In this document: positions 37,201-49,333 of the stretch, one piece after another
Position numbering within the stretch: position 1 is the first letter of the stretch
How the letters are laid out: each line of letters begins with the position of its first letter
Origin: Rhizoctonia solani
Taxonomy: Eukaryota > Basidiomycota > Agaricomycetes > Cantharellales > Ceratobasidiaceae
DNA length: 64,000 bases
Reading direction: 5' to 3'
NCBI RefSeq assembly: GCF_016906535.1
Contig: NC_057379.1
Coordinates: 1,116,001-1,180,000, forward strand
Translations under genes and position numbers: made by a program
Notes under the pieces: generated by a model
Told to the model about the DNA's origin: nothing
Databases searched by the model: none
Seen by the model: only the letters and a program-made list of their open reading frames with translations

Positions 37201-40200
37201 ATTGTGATGGAATCATTTCCAAAAGGATCATCTTTTCATCCAAGTACAAGGCTGATCGAACTGCAACCGTTAAAACGTCACGAGCGCTGGACCAACCCAG
37301 CAATTTAGCCTACCGGTACACAAACATATATCGGGTGATGGGCACATACCTTAATGAGGTGCTGCAACTAATCAATAAGCTTCGAATCAGCTCTCTCGCC
37401 CGCGCGTCACTTTCAGATTGGAGTTCAACGGGCGCATACGTAGACCAAGACTTCAGAGCCCTGTCCCATTGATAGAATCGAGCAAAGGGGACTTCTGCCT
37501 CGTACAAATTGGGAAGTATGCGTAACAGCGCGCCCGCGTCCGCGAAATTCAAGGTAGGCCAAGTATAGAAATCCAGCGATGTGTCGCTCGTTAGAACGAT
37601 ATCCAGAACATGGGCAATCGGCTGGATCACGGGAGAGACGACATCGCTAGAACTGAATAGAAGTTCGCGAGCATGTAGAATAAAAGCAGATAAAAGAAGT
37701 TCGAGAATTTCCAAAGCTTGGGTTTGGCTGAGGCATATTTCTGCAATCGTCAACTGAGGATATATATTTTAGCCATCGCTTAACTTACTCCAATGAACGA
37801 GGACAGATCCCAAAGTTGCGCCGTCTGTTGGATTTCCTTGAGCAAGATCAACCATCCACGATTTGGTTAGGTCGAAAAGTGCCGGGACCTCGTCGACTGT
37901 GAGTGCTGCGGTACCTACGAGGTCTAGAATGTCACGAAGCACCGAGAATGCCGAGGCACCGGCGCAGGCGCTCAGAAACTGGCTCCAGATAGCACGGCGA
38001 CAGTTCTCCGATGCAGTAGGCGCACTGAGGTACCCATTCAAGAAAATGATGATTCCCCGGGGTTCCTCAATACGAACCATACGATCGAGAACTTCTGCAT
38101 TCCATACTTGATCGGTAACCTATCGTCAGGTTGGCGGATCAACATAGTAAGCCGCTTGGCGCCTTTACGAACCTCTACCAGCCAAGGTGCTGTCACGGAA
38201 TTGAGATGTTCCCAAAGGCTGATCAGGACTCGGGCCTGTTCTGTCGGCGAATCACAGCCTTCAACTCCCTCAAGTTTGACTTGAACTTTCTCCTTTAATA
38301 TCTTGTCGACTATTTCCTGGTTTATTCCCCCACGAGCCGCAGACCTCATATGTCCTAGAAGTTTGATAATGCTTTCATTTCGGTCAGCTTGTGGTTGGTG
38401 TTGAATCAATACTGGCTCCCATTCAACACGCCAGGCCAATCTGGTCATATCTTTACGAGAGGGGTAAGCCTCTCGATCAATTAAAGTTCGAGTACTAACC
38501 TGGACTAATATGTTCTAGCTTCTTCATCGATTCGCCGATCAGTTGACCGGCGGTATCTACGGGGACGTTCTGGGACAGATCACCATGAATAACCTCTTGA
38601 ATTATGCGCGCTATCCACTTCAGAGGCACCAGTTCTACTGCCTTTCCAGGCTGAAGCTCTGACCTGTGTTCAGATTGTAACAACTGAGTGGGCGTATGGA
38701 GCTTTTGAATGAAAAAGATGACGCAATCTAGAACACAGGAAAGAAAGGCTTTTCCAGCGGGCTCCCTATCCCGAGGTAATACACTCAGCGCCTTCCCATC
38801 ATACGCGGCCCAAAGTGATGTGAAAAGGCGCTCAAGGGTATTGGGTTCATACGGAAATATCTATAATTGGATTAAACGTTGCAGAAAGGGGCAAAGTTTC
38901 CCACATACCGCCTCAGGAATGGTCGACAAGACAACTACAATAGCTGGGTAAGACTGAGTTGCAGAGCCCCGGCACCCCAATTCCAGAAAATGTAAAAAAT
39001 CGTTAAAGGCAAGGTGGCTGTAGCTTGTGGCCGGGTGGGACCTTGTGGCACCATTTGGGACCGTCTCCATGGGACCGTCCTCAATATCTTCGCTGCTATC
39101 GCTCTCAGCCGCGGTATGTTGGCTAGTTCCGATTAAAGCCTGATTTATAGGATCCATGTCCCAAACCTCCGGGAATACTACGATATCTTGTGATTTTCGT
39201 ATCTTTGCTGAACCAAGATGCATACATACCCGTAATTAGTGGTAAGAGCCCCTCCCACATTGAAGTCCGTACAACAGAATCAGTTTCTACCCAGGCCGAG
39301 CGCAGTGCGGCACATCCAAGGTTACGCAGATAACCTAACTTAAGTGGAAGTGGAGTATCATCGTTGGAAATTTCCTCGACAATATCTGTTTGATTGTTCC
39401 TTTTGTTTGATTGTGAGTTTTTTTGGTGAGCTCCTAAAGCCGATAATACATACTGCAAATATTTCACGAATTCTTTGATAAGCTTCCACCCAGCCATACG
39501 GACGGCTCGTTGCTCGTACCCCCACGATACTGGTTCTTTTTTTTCGTCATCTATATCAGAAGCGCCGAACACTGATGGTTGAGCGGATAGTATGGTGCCG
39601 AGTAATATATTTGATGAGAGGAGTTCACGGAAAGGTCCGAGCAAGACCGAATGCGCAATAGTTGAAGGTCCTTCTAGATCAAAGGTAAGGGCAGATGGTT
39701 TAGATTCGATGAAGCCCCATACCAATGATCCATGTAATCGAGTTCAAACCCGCTGTCCGAATCCGACCATTGCGGTCCCGTAAATATTCTCCCGTGTCGA
39801 CCACGTCGATAAGGTCCTTGGAAGACGCGGCTAATAGAGGCGCGAAGTTTTGATACAGTTGTTCAGGATCTATGATAGCTTGGAGGAGGGTTGCGACCAA
39901 GTACTCAACATGGTCCTGGATATCTATGAATTGATTCTGCGGGGCTGTTGTGTGCCAGGTGATATTCAAATCCCATGAAACCCTCAGTGTATTTGCAATA
40001 GTAGGCACAACGTCGTTGGCTCCAAGAGCCCAGGCCGCTAGGAACGTACCAGCGTTGGGTTCCCTTAGGATATAAGACTGTGCCTCATCCCGCAGGATAG
40101 GCTGCTCAAACAGCTTGGAGTGAATAATTGCGCTTGACTCACGCAATCTTCGATTTGGATGCACAGAGAGTGAAACAAAATGCCAAAGCTGCGTTGCAAT

Positions 40201-40653
40201 TAGTAACTTGCTGAGATCGCCGGGCAGACATAAATACTACTCACCCAAACAGGCAAAGCGATGTTCCAGCTCTCATCGTCTAACATGGTGGCTAGGTCAT
40301 CCAGCGCCTTCATCTTCGTTACTGGGTCTTTCTTCGACAATCCTTTGAAGCACAACACCATATTCGGTGGGAGAACGCTAGCGACTGATAAAGATTCGAT
40401 TGGATCATCGACCAAGGGTTTGTATTTCGGTGGGGGAATATATTGTTTTACTCGTGGTTCCTTGTTCTTGCCTTTACCTTTCCCCTTTCCTTGTGACTTG
40501 GCTGCAGGCACAATCGCAATAGACGGGTCATGGGTGGCCTTTGGATAGTACCTTAGGTGTGCGATTGAAATACATGCGGCGTTGACTCACAGCTTTTCTG
40601 GCATGTTTTTTCCTCGTCCCTGAGGTAGCGGAAGACTTGCCTTGCTTCCCCAT
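34292..40653 (-). CDS. ltn1: Listerin, RING E3 ubiquitin ligase of ribosome quality control
   Basis: Listerin ubiquitinates nascent chains stalled on 60S subunits, in the cytosol. ATG 40653 gives MGKQGKSSATSGTRKKHARK, spliced to a Lys/Gly-rich stretch and LCFKGLSKKDPVTKMKALDDL, the conserved N-terminal domain. Over about 5.5 kb follow helical HEAT-type repeats in many exons. The C-terminal part has FKSLKFIPALIRAWYSECQDRQL, AVDEQESFEVAIRLPNEYPL and RRAWLFGVQ, as in the family's RWD-like region. The RING lies in three small exons at 34292-34620: SECAICYS, then PCRTCKNLFHASCLYK, then WFNTSHTSSCPLCRSDIF and TGA 34292-34294. All expected zinc ligands are present. A naive reading stops just after the RWD-like part and would miss the RING. 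The gene looks complete. Confidence 0.93.
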
Positions 40654-40804
40654 CGTGGCGGATGGTGGGTAAGATCAACAAATGAGTGGAATTACAAATA
40701 AAGTGCGTCATCAGATGGTTAATTAAGTAACATATCTACAAAATTATGAAGTGACTACAACGTGCGTCGGCCAACAAGGCTACAAAGCAGAACTGTTAAA
40801 TACA

Positions 40805-42807
40805 TTACAAACCACTAGTTTGAACGCCATTCATCACACCCCAGCCCAGTGTCTCAAACAAAACAGGTATGACACCGACTACAATACCACCAATACCCAT
40901 GTAAACTCCAACCTTGGTTAAAACTACAGGCCGGCAATTAGGTGCGTTTGAATAAACTTGTAAAAGGATTCTTACCATCTGCGTCATAATGTTTGACTTT
41001 CTCTTCTCGCACAACTCCGTTGGTAGGTGCGATCTCGCATTCTACCATCTGCATCCCTGTGTTCCCTGGAATACTCTTGCCATTTCGCAACTTGGATTCG
41101 GCCTCAAATTTGCGATAGATGTGTGCGCGCGGCAAAACTCCCGACGTGACTACACTGGCCCTACTGGGGAGATCGATAACACTAGGGACGGACCTTAGAT
41201 GAGCGACGTCCGCAGGAACCTCGGCATAATCAGTGGCTGGGGTATACCAACGGCGAGTGGGGAGGGGGCCGACTTCGCTCGAAAACTTGCGATAGATAGG
41301 TGGAAGAATGGTGAGCAATACTCGCTTGGCCACGATGCGCCACAAGAAGATTGCTGTAATGCCAACAACCATCTTGAGCATCGTGTAGAATGCAAAGGTC
41401 CCAACATCATAGGGTGTTGTGAAGTTTGATCCTGGAGTCCGAGAGATAAAGTAATCTGACCAAGTGGAAAGTTGGGCTGGGGCAAGAATCAACTGTGAAA
41501 AATGCCAATGGGCAATCACGGCACCCATTACAACCGACACAAATGCAATAGCGTCCTCGAAGCAAGGGCAGTCATCAACAGGCTCAGCATGACGATGCAC
41601 TAGGAACAGGCCAGTTACGAGGATTATGACAGGGACTAACAAAGCGGTGAGTATCGTTGTACAGTTCTTAGCTACTCACTTACCACTCCAGCCACTCGTA
41701 GTGACCCAGGTATCGAAGGTGCCTCCCCATTGCAACTGTGCTGCCCAGATGGCGGTGCCAACTGCAATGCCGGCGATGCAATCTGTGAAGCTATGCATCG
41801 CGCAATACAACCGACCAAAGACAATGCTGAAAGCATAGACCACCAATAAGACTTGGATTATGTGGTACATCAGTGGAGATATTACTCCATTCACTAGGGC
41901 GGTGTGGGAAAGAGTATGGAAATAGAGTGCGATTGAAACCGAGTTAGTGGAATGAGTAGAAGGGAAGCCATATTCAAGGCTTTCTTGATGTGTCAGAATA
42001 TCGTCCAAAGCTTGAATGTCATAGACTCACTGATGAGTGCCTACAGCTGTCCCGCCGAACATTGCTAAATCAATAATCTGAACTTGACCTAACTAGGAAA
42101 ACGTACTAAGACGGGTAACGGTAGGCTCAAATGGGCGAGGCGAGCAGATCAAGTCTTTGATAAGGGACGAAAAGTATACCCCAGCAGCTAAGACGTATAG
42201 TAGGCTAGAATGACATCACTTGGAACCGACTTCTTGTGGGAAATGAGACATTAACTCACCCAAATCCGACCATTGGATACCCGAAGAAAAAGAAGGTAGG
42301 CAATACGATCATAAAGAATGTGTGAGTTCCGAGGGACGAGGTATAAACGAAATAGGTGTCGAGAAAAGGTCGCCGAATTTTCCGCTAACGTTGGGACCAG
42401 GGTCAACAACCTGCCGTGGTCAACTACCTCGCAAATCGTACCTGCATACGACCGATCCACTCTGATTCATGTTTCAAGTTCTTCACCAGCCGCCTTCGTA
42501 TAGCAGAACGCCATGGTGCCATCGCAGCGTCGTAGTATTCGTCAGGGAGAGTACCAGGAGCATCTTCTAAGCTATCGACCCGAGCTGCGAGCCCAGATGC
42601 TATGGTGTACTTTTCTTCTACATTGAGACTAGTATCTGAGTACGTAACAGTGTCGTTGGCAGGTTCTGAGTCACTGTTGTACGCTGAGGAGAGGGGTGAT
42701 GGCACTGGCGAAAAAAGGGTGTCTTCTAGGTGGAATTTGACACGCGTGGGAGCTGGCGCAAATGGAAGAGGAGACGGAGAGGAAGATGGTAAGGATGAGG
42801 TACTCAT
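40805..42807 (-). CDS. lcb3: Sphingoid long-chain base-phosphate phosphatase (PAP2 family)
   Basis: An ER membrane enzyme that removes phosphate from dihydrosphingosine- and phytosphingosine-1-phosphate. ATG 42807 opens a Ser/Pro-rich cytosolic leader (MSTSSLPSSSPSPLPFAP). The three PAP2 motifs are visible: KDLICSPRP (K-x6-RP, near 42130), YGFPSTHSTNS (near 41970), and GRLYCAMHSFTD (near 41810) with the catalytic His and Asp. Several hydrophobic segments follow, including LVPVIILVTGLFLVH, AFVSVVMGAVIAHW and a last one in VYMGIGGIVVGVIPVLFETL. It stops at 40805. The layout fits Lcb3/Ysr3-type enzymes; assignment to Lcb3 over another PAP2 subgroup rests on these motifs only. Confidence 0.85.
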
Positions 42808-43321
42808 CTTAGTATTACGGTGGTCGTTTACTCAAACTCACTGGCCCTGGCTTTCCGAAGCACTAAAACATATCACGTGTCTGCATCTAGGCATACCCCA
42901 ATGACGAGTGCAACCAATGCCAGGTCATACGTTCAGGGACGGGCGGCTTTATGTACATTAAATGCGGAGTAATATTCTGTAAAAGATATTTTCACATATA
43001 CATGAAACGAGAAATATTGATTGTTTCAGGACCAGACCTAATTTGATAACTTGTTCATAAAAAACCCACGGTCAGTTCATCCACATCCAAGGGGGTGAAC
43101 GTGGGATCCTTATTTTGAGGGAGGTGTAACTTACTAGCAATTTGAGATATCGTTCCCTGTAGAGACGCACTGTAGTCGCCATCCGTACGGAACCAACATA
43201 TGCATCACACCTACTCTGCTTAACCACGTTCAACCATGTTTCACAATCTATGAAAATCAAAATAATTCCCTTCTCTAAATTCAGGTTATAAGTTACAGCC
43301 AATGGCAGGCAGATATCGTGT
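42808..43321. other. Intergenic between lcb3 and DUF3237-like gene
   Basis: About 510 bp upstream of lcb3. It includes AT-rich DNA and a short open frame near 43072-43302 that is probably chance. No motif is recognised. Confidence 0.35.
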
Positions 43322-43993
43322 TCAGGCTTTCTGAGAAATATATGAAAATATTGAGTTATTCTTCAGGGTATATCAGCCGAGAAACATACCCCAAACAATT
43401 TGATAGTCCAGATAGCACCGTTGAAGGTCCCGGTTCCAATGAAGTACTTATTGTTTAACCAAGAGTATTTATTCGAATCAGTTTCAAGCTCGCTGAAATT
43501 CCGTTAAGTCCAAAACAACCCGTTCCAACGATGCTGCAATGGCAAAAGGACTCACATGTACAGGTCGTCAGAGACGTACGCTACACCTTGACCGAGTGCA
43601 TGCATCCACACGTAGCTCCCGTCGTCTAGCTTCCAAGTCATCCGGGTATCTACATGCAAAACTCCTGTAATGTCTTGTACACCGCTATCCCCGCCTACAT
43701 TAGGATACACGTCGGCAATCTTCTGTCCTGTGGTAGCAAGTGTCCAGTTACCGCTAAAGCGATAGTTAGTATCGAAATATTTATCACAAGTCGTTTGATG
43801 AAACATACCCCAAATAACCCGCTGCAGTGAGGCGGTGTCCATACGGACTCTCTATAAAGGACGAACTTTCAGATGGGGAAGTGATGATAGTTCCAGTCAG
43901 TAAGTGCTTGAACTGAGGAGACGCGGCGGGGGCTCCGGCAGCGAAGCTAGTCAAACATAGGAGAAGTGTGGGGATGAAGAAGCTGAGTTGCAT
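43322..43993 (-). CDS. Small secreted protein, DUF3237-like
   Basis: ATG 43993 opens a clear signal peptide (MQLSFFIPTLLLCLTSFAAG, cleavage likely after GAPA). The mature part reads FKHLLTGTIITSPSESSSFI, then across a GTATGT intron to GNWTLATTGQKIADVYPN, DITGVLHVDTRMTWKLDDG and YVWMHALGQGVAYVS. Two more introns lead to NKYFIGTGTFNGAIWTIKLFGKA and TGA 43322-43324. The order of strands, with DTR...L.DG followed by a small Gly-rich strand, recalls DUF3237 proteins, which have no known activity. The protein is about 150 residues. Cell-wall or extracellular location is inferred from the signal peptide. Confidence 0.7.
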
Positions 43994-45613
43994 TCTGAAG
44001 ATTCAGTGAGTCGAGATGCCAGTGGAGACAACCATCCGGTGTCACCGTCCGCGGGCTTTTATCCTCAGCAGTAAAGCTTGGATTCTCAGGTTCATTTCTC
44101 GGGTGTTTTGCTATCATTATTTTAGGGCACGATAAAGTGGAATATCATGTTGGCAAAGCGGGTCTCGTGAGAATCGGATCTTGGAGTAGTCATACCCCTT
44201 TCGGGGATATGATAGTCTATGCAGTCGAGATGTTCACGCATCTAGCTAGTATGATCCGTGACCGGTGTGTACTCGGTTTTAATTTGATTGCCCCATATTC
44301 GGTGGTTCGAACTGAGAAGAGATAGGATCGAGAGAGATCCCATCGGATTCGGCGTTTCGGGGGCCCTTCATTTTGCAGAGCTATGGTATAGATGTATGGT
44401 TGGCATGGACAATAGGGCGACTGATTCACCGAATATAGTGTTAGTTCAATGACTTCGAGGTAACGAGCAACCTTACCTGCAGAGAAATGCCTTCGAGTTG
44501 AATCGTGGCTAGATCGCCAACGCGCGTGATAATTTTGCCTTGAACTGATTTAGACTGATGCCGGCGGGATACATATTGGATGATCAATGTGGGTCCCATG
44601 CGGGGAAACGGTTTAAGTGACTGCTTGTATCATCATCTCCCCACAAGATGGTGTCGTATTAACCGAATAGCCAAAAAAGGATAGAAAGATATTGGCCAAG
44701 GCATCACGAGAATTTGCTTGGATAAGATCGAAATGCTGAACTTGTTCGGTGAGCAATTGTTTGGGTCTTGGGAAGGTGCCATATATGTATGCTTCGGATA
44801 ATGTTTGAATTGATGCTTATGATTACATTAAATATCAATTTTTCAGTAGTTTTACATGTCTCATCGTACAGTAGCCGCCTGGTGGATACTTCGCACCAGA
44901 GGGCCCAGCCCCGTAACGTCGTAGAATATACAGAATCAAAGAAAGAAAGAAAAATGGTTCTTTATAAGATATAACGACGAATCGAGCCGGGTCACTGAAT
45001 GCAGGAGTATGGGACGCCTTGCCTATGTGTAAAACGTATTATTCTGAAGAATACGATCTTCGTCGATATACCTTGGTTAATTTTCGTGCTTTGTGCAAAG
45101 GACCTGTTAATTTGAGAGTCAGCGGCTCGAAAAACAAATAACGTGTCTGTCAAAATTGACGATCAGGAAATAACATGTCATCCAGAATCAGACATATGCT
45201 TGTATTAAAAACATCACGGGAGCCAAAGGCTTAGAAGAGATTTGACTTACCCGATCGCAAGACATAAGGTACCAATGATAAATAACAAGGGCAAGTCAAT
45301 GAAATTGATCGTTCATGAAGGCTCGAAGAGCATGGAATCAGCGGGTGGTGTGTGAAAGCGTAGGGCTCAGCGATTGTATCGCCCACTTCGGCTTCGTCTT
45401 CTGAGTTGGGTAGATAATATGAGTGTTACATACCGGCTGATAACATTATTCGCAACCCTAAGAAAGTAGTGCGTCAATGGAACGTTCAAGTATATAATTT
45501 CAGAAGAAAGCTCCGTTGGTGATGCATGTGAGAGCATGGCTCATTGAGTGCCTCGCCGGCTCAAGTTATGGGAAAGTGTCTTCATAGCAATGAGCAACAC
45601 TGAGTGATCAAAC
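43994..45613. other. 1.6-kb intergenic region
   Basis: No convincing gene is visible. It contains the promoter of the secreted gene and AT-rich DNA. A short frame at 44137-44325 has no family features. Confidence 0.35.
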
Positions 45614-45943
45614 TCACCATAATCTTGTTTTGGTTGAGAGGTTGTTGTGTATAGTAGCCGGTCGCAATTTTAGGGACCTCACAACAATTTTCCATTTGAT
45701 GGCACGTGATCCAGGGAGGGGCTGGCCAGAACCAAACCGGCCTGCAAAATTTGAGTCCGCCGTTATCTTCATATTCATTCCCTTCGTCCACAGTCCACTG
45801 GTGGTACCAAAAAGTCGCATGGTGAGTTTTAAATTATTCTCATCGAACTCCATACTCCTTTTTGGTGATGAACCAACTATCAGTTCTGCTTCCGAAGGCG
45901 TGTTTACACCTTGTGGAAACTCAATACCAATGACTCTCTACTG
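45614..45943 (-). CDS. Unrecognised exon or small gene
   Basis: An open frame reads IGIEFPQGVNTPSEAELIVG, then FDENNLKLTMRLFGTTSGLW and MNMKITADSNFAGRFGSGQP. The alternation of polar and hydrophobic residues looks like real beta-rich protein. It begins after a possible AG acceptor near 45943 and may leave through GTGAGT at 45614. Start and end exons were not found. It could belong to a short gene related in style to its neighbour at 46386-47137. Confidence 0.3.
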
Positions 45944-46385
45944 ATTTTTCCGCCCCATTTCATTATTGCTTTCCGGCAACTAACATTGGTTGTACATCCA
46001 GATCTCTCTCAACTGATGTGTTACACCTCTATGCGTAGTGGAGGTACGTGCGTCAAGATATCCTTTCATCTCTATTTGGATGAAAACGAGTTTATCCATT
46101 CGTTGATTGGCCCTATTCTATGCGCTGGGTTGTACTTTCAGCCGGCGCACCTCTGCGCTAGTTTATCCACTTTTGCGTTTTGCTTGAGTGGGTGGAAAGC
46201 TCGGCTTAGTAGCAGAATGGTGGTATGAAAATGTGGCTTCTCTGACCTTTCCTTGTTTATCGCGAATTCTATGTGCGGAGGCTGATATTTTTCCCCAGAC
46301 TGCGGGTTTTAAATTTTACATGTAGGATGATTTATACAAATACATAAATTTATCCAATTGCGTCGCAAAACCTTGCCATCGCTAA

Positions 46386-47137
46386 TTACCTTCGCGGAAC
46401 TCCTTGTGCAACTGGAAGGCTGTATTCAAGGTCCTCTTGTTGGTACCATTTGGAAGTTGCAGGCATTCCTGGGAGTTCGCACCTAACCCAGTATGAATAC
46501 TTGAGTCGCGACCCATTTGAAGACTTCAGGGTGCAAGTATCGTCAGGCGTAACACACGACCAATCTAATTAATGGTGCTTACCGGAGACCGCTCGCACCA
46601 GCCAGCCTCGATACGGCCGGTTTTCGGCACAATATTCCCATTGACGACCCAGTGATCGGTGGCAGGTCTAATGCTGACCTGTTGCTGATACTATAATGAA
46701 TTGTATCAGTACTCTTGATCACTGAGGCCGCCCTAGGTTCTATACCTTGAATTGGGCGCCATTGGATAGGGGCATGCGGATCGACTTGATGTTCAACACT
46801 TCTTCCTCTGGATGAGAAGTCCATACCCCGTGGGACTCAAACGCTTTGCATCTCCAGACCTGGGTGAAGTTGGTATCAATAAATCACTCGCCCCCTTTTT
46901 AACATGGACGTCATAGTTTACCTTTTGATTCGAAAGCCAGTGTTCTGATAGTACGAATCCCATCAACTCTACGTTGCTTTCGACTCCCATGGGCTCGCCT
47001 GGACGGCCTGGCATTCGTGCCCAGACTTCTTGCCCCTGTAGTAGAGTGAGTGTTAGGGGGACTTGGTTAGAAACTACTTCGAAGAAGTGACCAAAACTGC
47101 TACTAACAACCATGTTTGTAGGAGTAATGGGAATCAT
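46386..47137 (-). CDS. Unrecognised small multi-exon protein
   Basis: ATG 47137 gives MIPITPTNMVVSSSFGHFFE and FVLSEHWLSNQK. Splicing at GTAAAC...CACCCAG joins this to VWRCKAFESHGVWTSHPEEE and KSIRMPLSNGAQFK. A GTATAG...ATTATAG intron leads to YQQQVSIRPATDHWVVNGN and KTGRIEAGWCERSP. A last intron leads to SSNGSRLKYSYWVRCELPGM and QEDLEYSLPVAQGVPRR, with stop at 46386. The four exons join in phase, which supports a real gene of about 180 residues. No domain is recognised; there are several Trp and Cys residues and no signal peptide. Confidence 0.5.
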
Positions 47138-47277
47138 TTTGTATGAATAATAGAATGGCGGGAATTAGTGCAACTCTAGGTTCGGTAACACTTGAATGGT
47201 GGATGGGGAGCTACTGGCTTCAGTTCGATACTTAAATACGCCGGGCTGTTAGGCAAGGTGATATCCCTCTGTAAGTC

Positions 47278-47685
47278 TCACACGCCACTACAAATCCAAC
47301 GACAAGGTTTCTCCCCACAAGCTATGCTGCTAACCCAGACAAAGAAGTTAAATGGCCTGAACGAATAATTGGGTAAGGTGCGCATGGGTTTTAGTGCAAC
47401 TTTGATCAGGTTATGCGTTCCCAGCATCCCTAAGGTTTGTACTCCAACTTGAAGCTCAGGGCTTCTGATTGTTCCTGGGGTAGTTACCAAGTTGCCTGGT
47501 ACAGTAGGGTAACGTATCTCCTCAGAGATGGAATCTGGAGATCGGTCATTGGATTGTGCGAATTCGGCACATTGACAACAGCGTGATCGCGAGATGTGCG
47601 CACCTACCGGCTTCTGAATAATTCTCAAATGGATTTGGTACTCCAAACAAAGGTACACCGGTAAAGGTTGAGTTACTTGAGGCAT
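47278..47685 (-). CDS. Unrecognised small protein
   Basis: The frame from ATG 47685 (MPQVTQPLPVYLCLEYQIHL) to 47278 encodes 135 residues, with a middle part (TTPGTIRSPELQVGVQTLGM) and a Cys-containing end (WVSSIACGEKPCRWICSGV). A GTAGGT near 47600 could start an intron. Position, strand and size resemble the gene at 46386-47137, but I see no clear homology between them. Function unknown. Confidence 0.3.
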   Translation of the reverse strand: MPQVTQPLPVYLCLEYQIHLRIIQKPVGAHISRSRCCQCAEFAQSNDRSPDSISEEIRYPTVPGNLVTTPGTIRSPELQVGVQTLGMLGTHNLIKVALKPMRTLPNYSFRPFNFFVWVSSIACGEKPCRWICSGV

Positions 47686-49333
47686 TTTGTTTGAAAATAT
47701 ACATGTGGCTGAGCATTGCCCTCATACGGAATTATAGTGTGGTTGATGGAGGATTGTTCATCCTACCAATCTTAATAGGCATAAATCAAGTACATATTTT
47801 AATACGATCGTGATTCTTGACAGTATCAATCGGTAGTTACTTCGAACTTGCACTGATGAGGTTGACAGGGTGTCAAGGCAACGTGGTGCATGGTGGTGGC
47901 GTTGATCAGATCCACCGGCTTGGATGCGCCAGTCGCCTAACGAAATTTCCCTAGAGAGTGGAAGTCTTCTTCGGATGAAGTCATAACATGATCGACTTTG
48001 AAGTAGAGTTCACCAGACAAATTGAAGGAGAAGATCAGTTGCTGTGTCCTCGGCTACTTGCGAGAGTCTTTTGATCTACCTAATCGGGGTAAGCTACGAA
48101 CATACGATCAGGAGCTACGGCAAAATTCGGGAGAGTCTAGGAGAAGCTATAACACTTACGAAGAAGCCAGTAGCACGCGTGCAATGATATTCCCTGGTGC
48201 GTGTTTTCTAAGTAATATGCAAGTATCGTGCCATACGGTTTGGCTCAAATGATTGCTAAGCTCTGTGTATTTCCTATTGGAACAGGTGTAGGACCATGTA
48301 ATCACTGGCACCAACATTGAGGATGGAAGTCAGGATGACCGAGTGATTACCCGTTTTACAAACAGGGCCCTCAGGAGTGACAAATGCGGCTGGTGCATGC
48401 GAGAGCCACTGAAGAAGGCCGACCCAGAGCAAGAATCGCTTTATGCCAGCCGGTCGGCAACTCAGCGAAGGATTCTTCCGCAATATCAAGAGTCGACGCA
48501 ACAACCCTGGCGAAATTATCATGTCCCCAGGGCTTGTAAAATTATATCGATATTTACATGCGTGTTGGCGCTTGAGCACCATTCGCAGAGTAAGGGAGTT
48601 TGTGGTATTGAACTTACTCCGTGCTTTGTTGGTTGACCTGGATGAACAACAGCAGGGTATGGGCAAGGACAAATGGAACACCAATCCGAACCCGATCAGG
48701 ACGCGTGAGCGCTTCCGTGCCTCGATTTAGTAAGTTGATCGACAAGGAGGGAATCAGTTGGAAGCAAGCTTCTCAGGCTACCATCATAGATAGGGTTATT
48801 GAAGGGCTGATAGCTGAACAAACGGGGGCCGTACAGCAAGTGATTCCGTAAGCTTACCAAGCGGGTTTGCTGGTCGACGTGATTCAGGGTATTTTGCTAG
48901 GCCGATCAGGGCTTAGAAATGGACTATACCAGAGCATGGGGTATTATTAGACCATAGGTACTTGTCACCTACACAAAGCCCAAATAGCGCTTTGAATGAG
49001 TTAGAATAATTGGCAAGCATATCAAGGAAGGGTGGTGGGAAGTTTGGAGTCTGCGATCTCAGCTTGGTCAGTCTTGGTGGGCACCACAAACTCATGTATA
49101 GACCACGGCGCGGATGAGATAGTCGCGAGTAATTCTATGACTGTGCTGGTTTCCACAAAATCGCTGTGCTAAAATGCTTTGCGTTCTAATACAAGCACTG
49201 GCTGAGTACATGGCGTGACGTAGGGCAAACTGGGAGCAAGGCACGGTGATATGTACTACATCACGTGACGCTGACGCGTCTCGAGCCCACTCCTCTCATA
49301 CCCAACCACCACCTTCAGTAGCGGATACCAAGG
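47686..49333. other. 1.6-kb region without a supported gene
   Basis: Overlapping short frames occur at 48274-48851 on both strands. One on plus (48443-48730) has a helical stretch (REFVVLNLLRALLVDLDEQQ), but none shows a family motif or joins cleanly to others. It may hold a decayed gene. The right end is the rpt6 promoter. Confidence 0.35.

Noticed and set aside
48443..48730. A 95-residue plus-strand frame with a Leu-rich helix
   Set aside because: It has no homology I can name, no in-phase exons nearby and competing frames on both strands.
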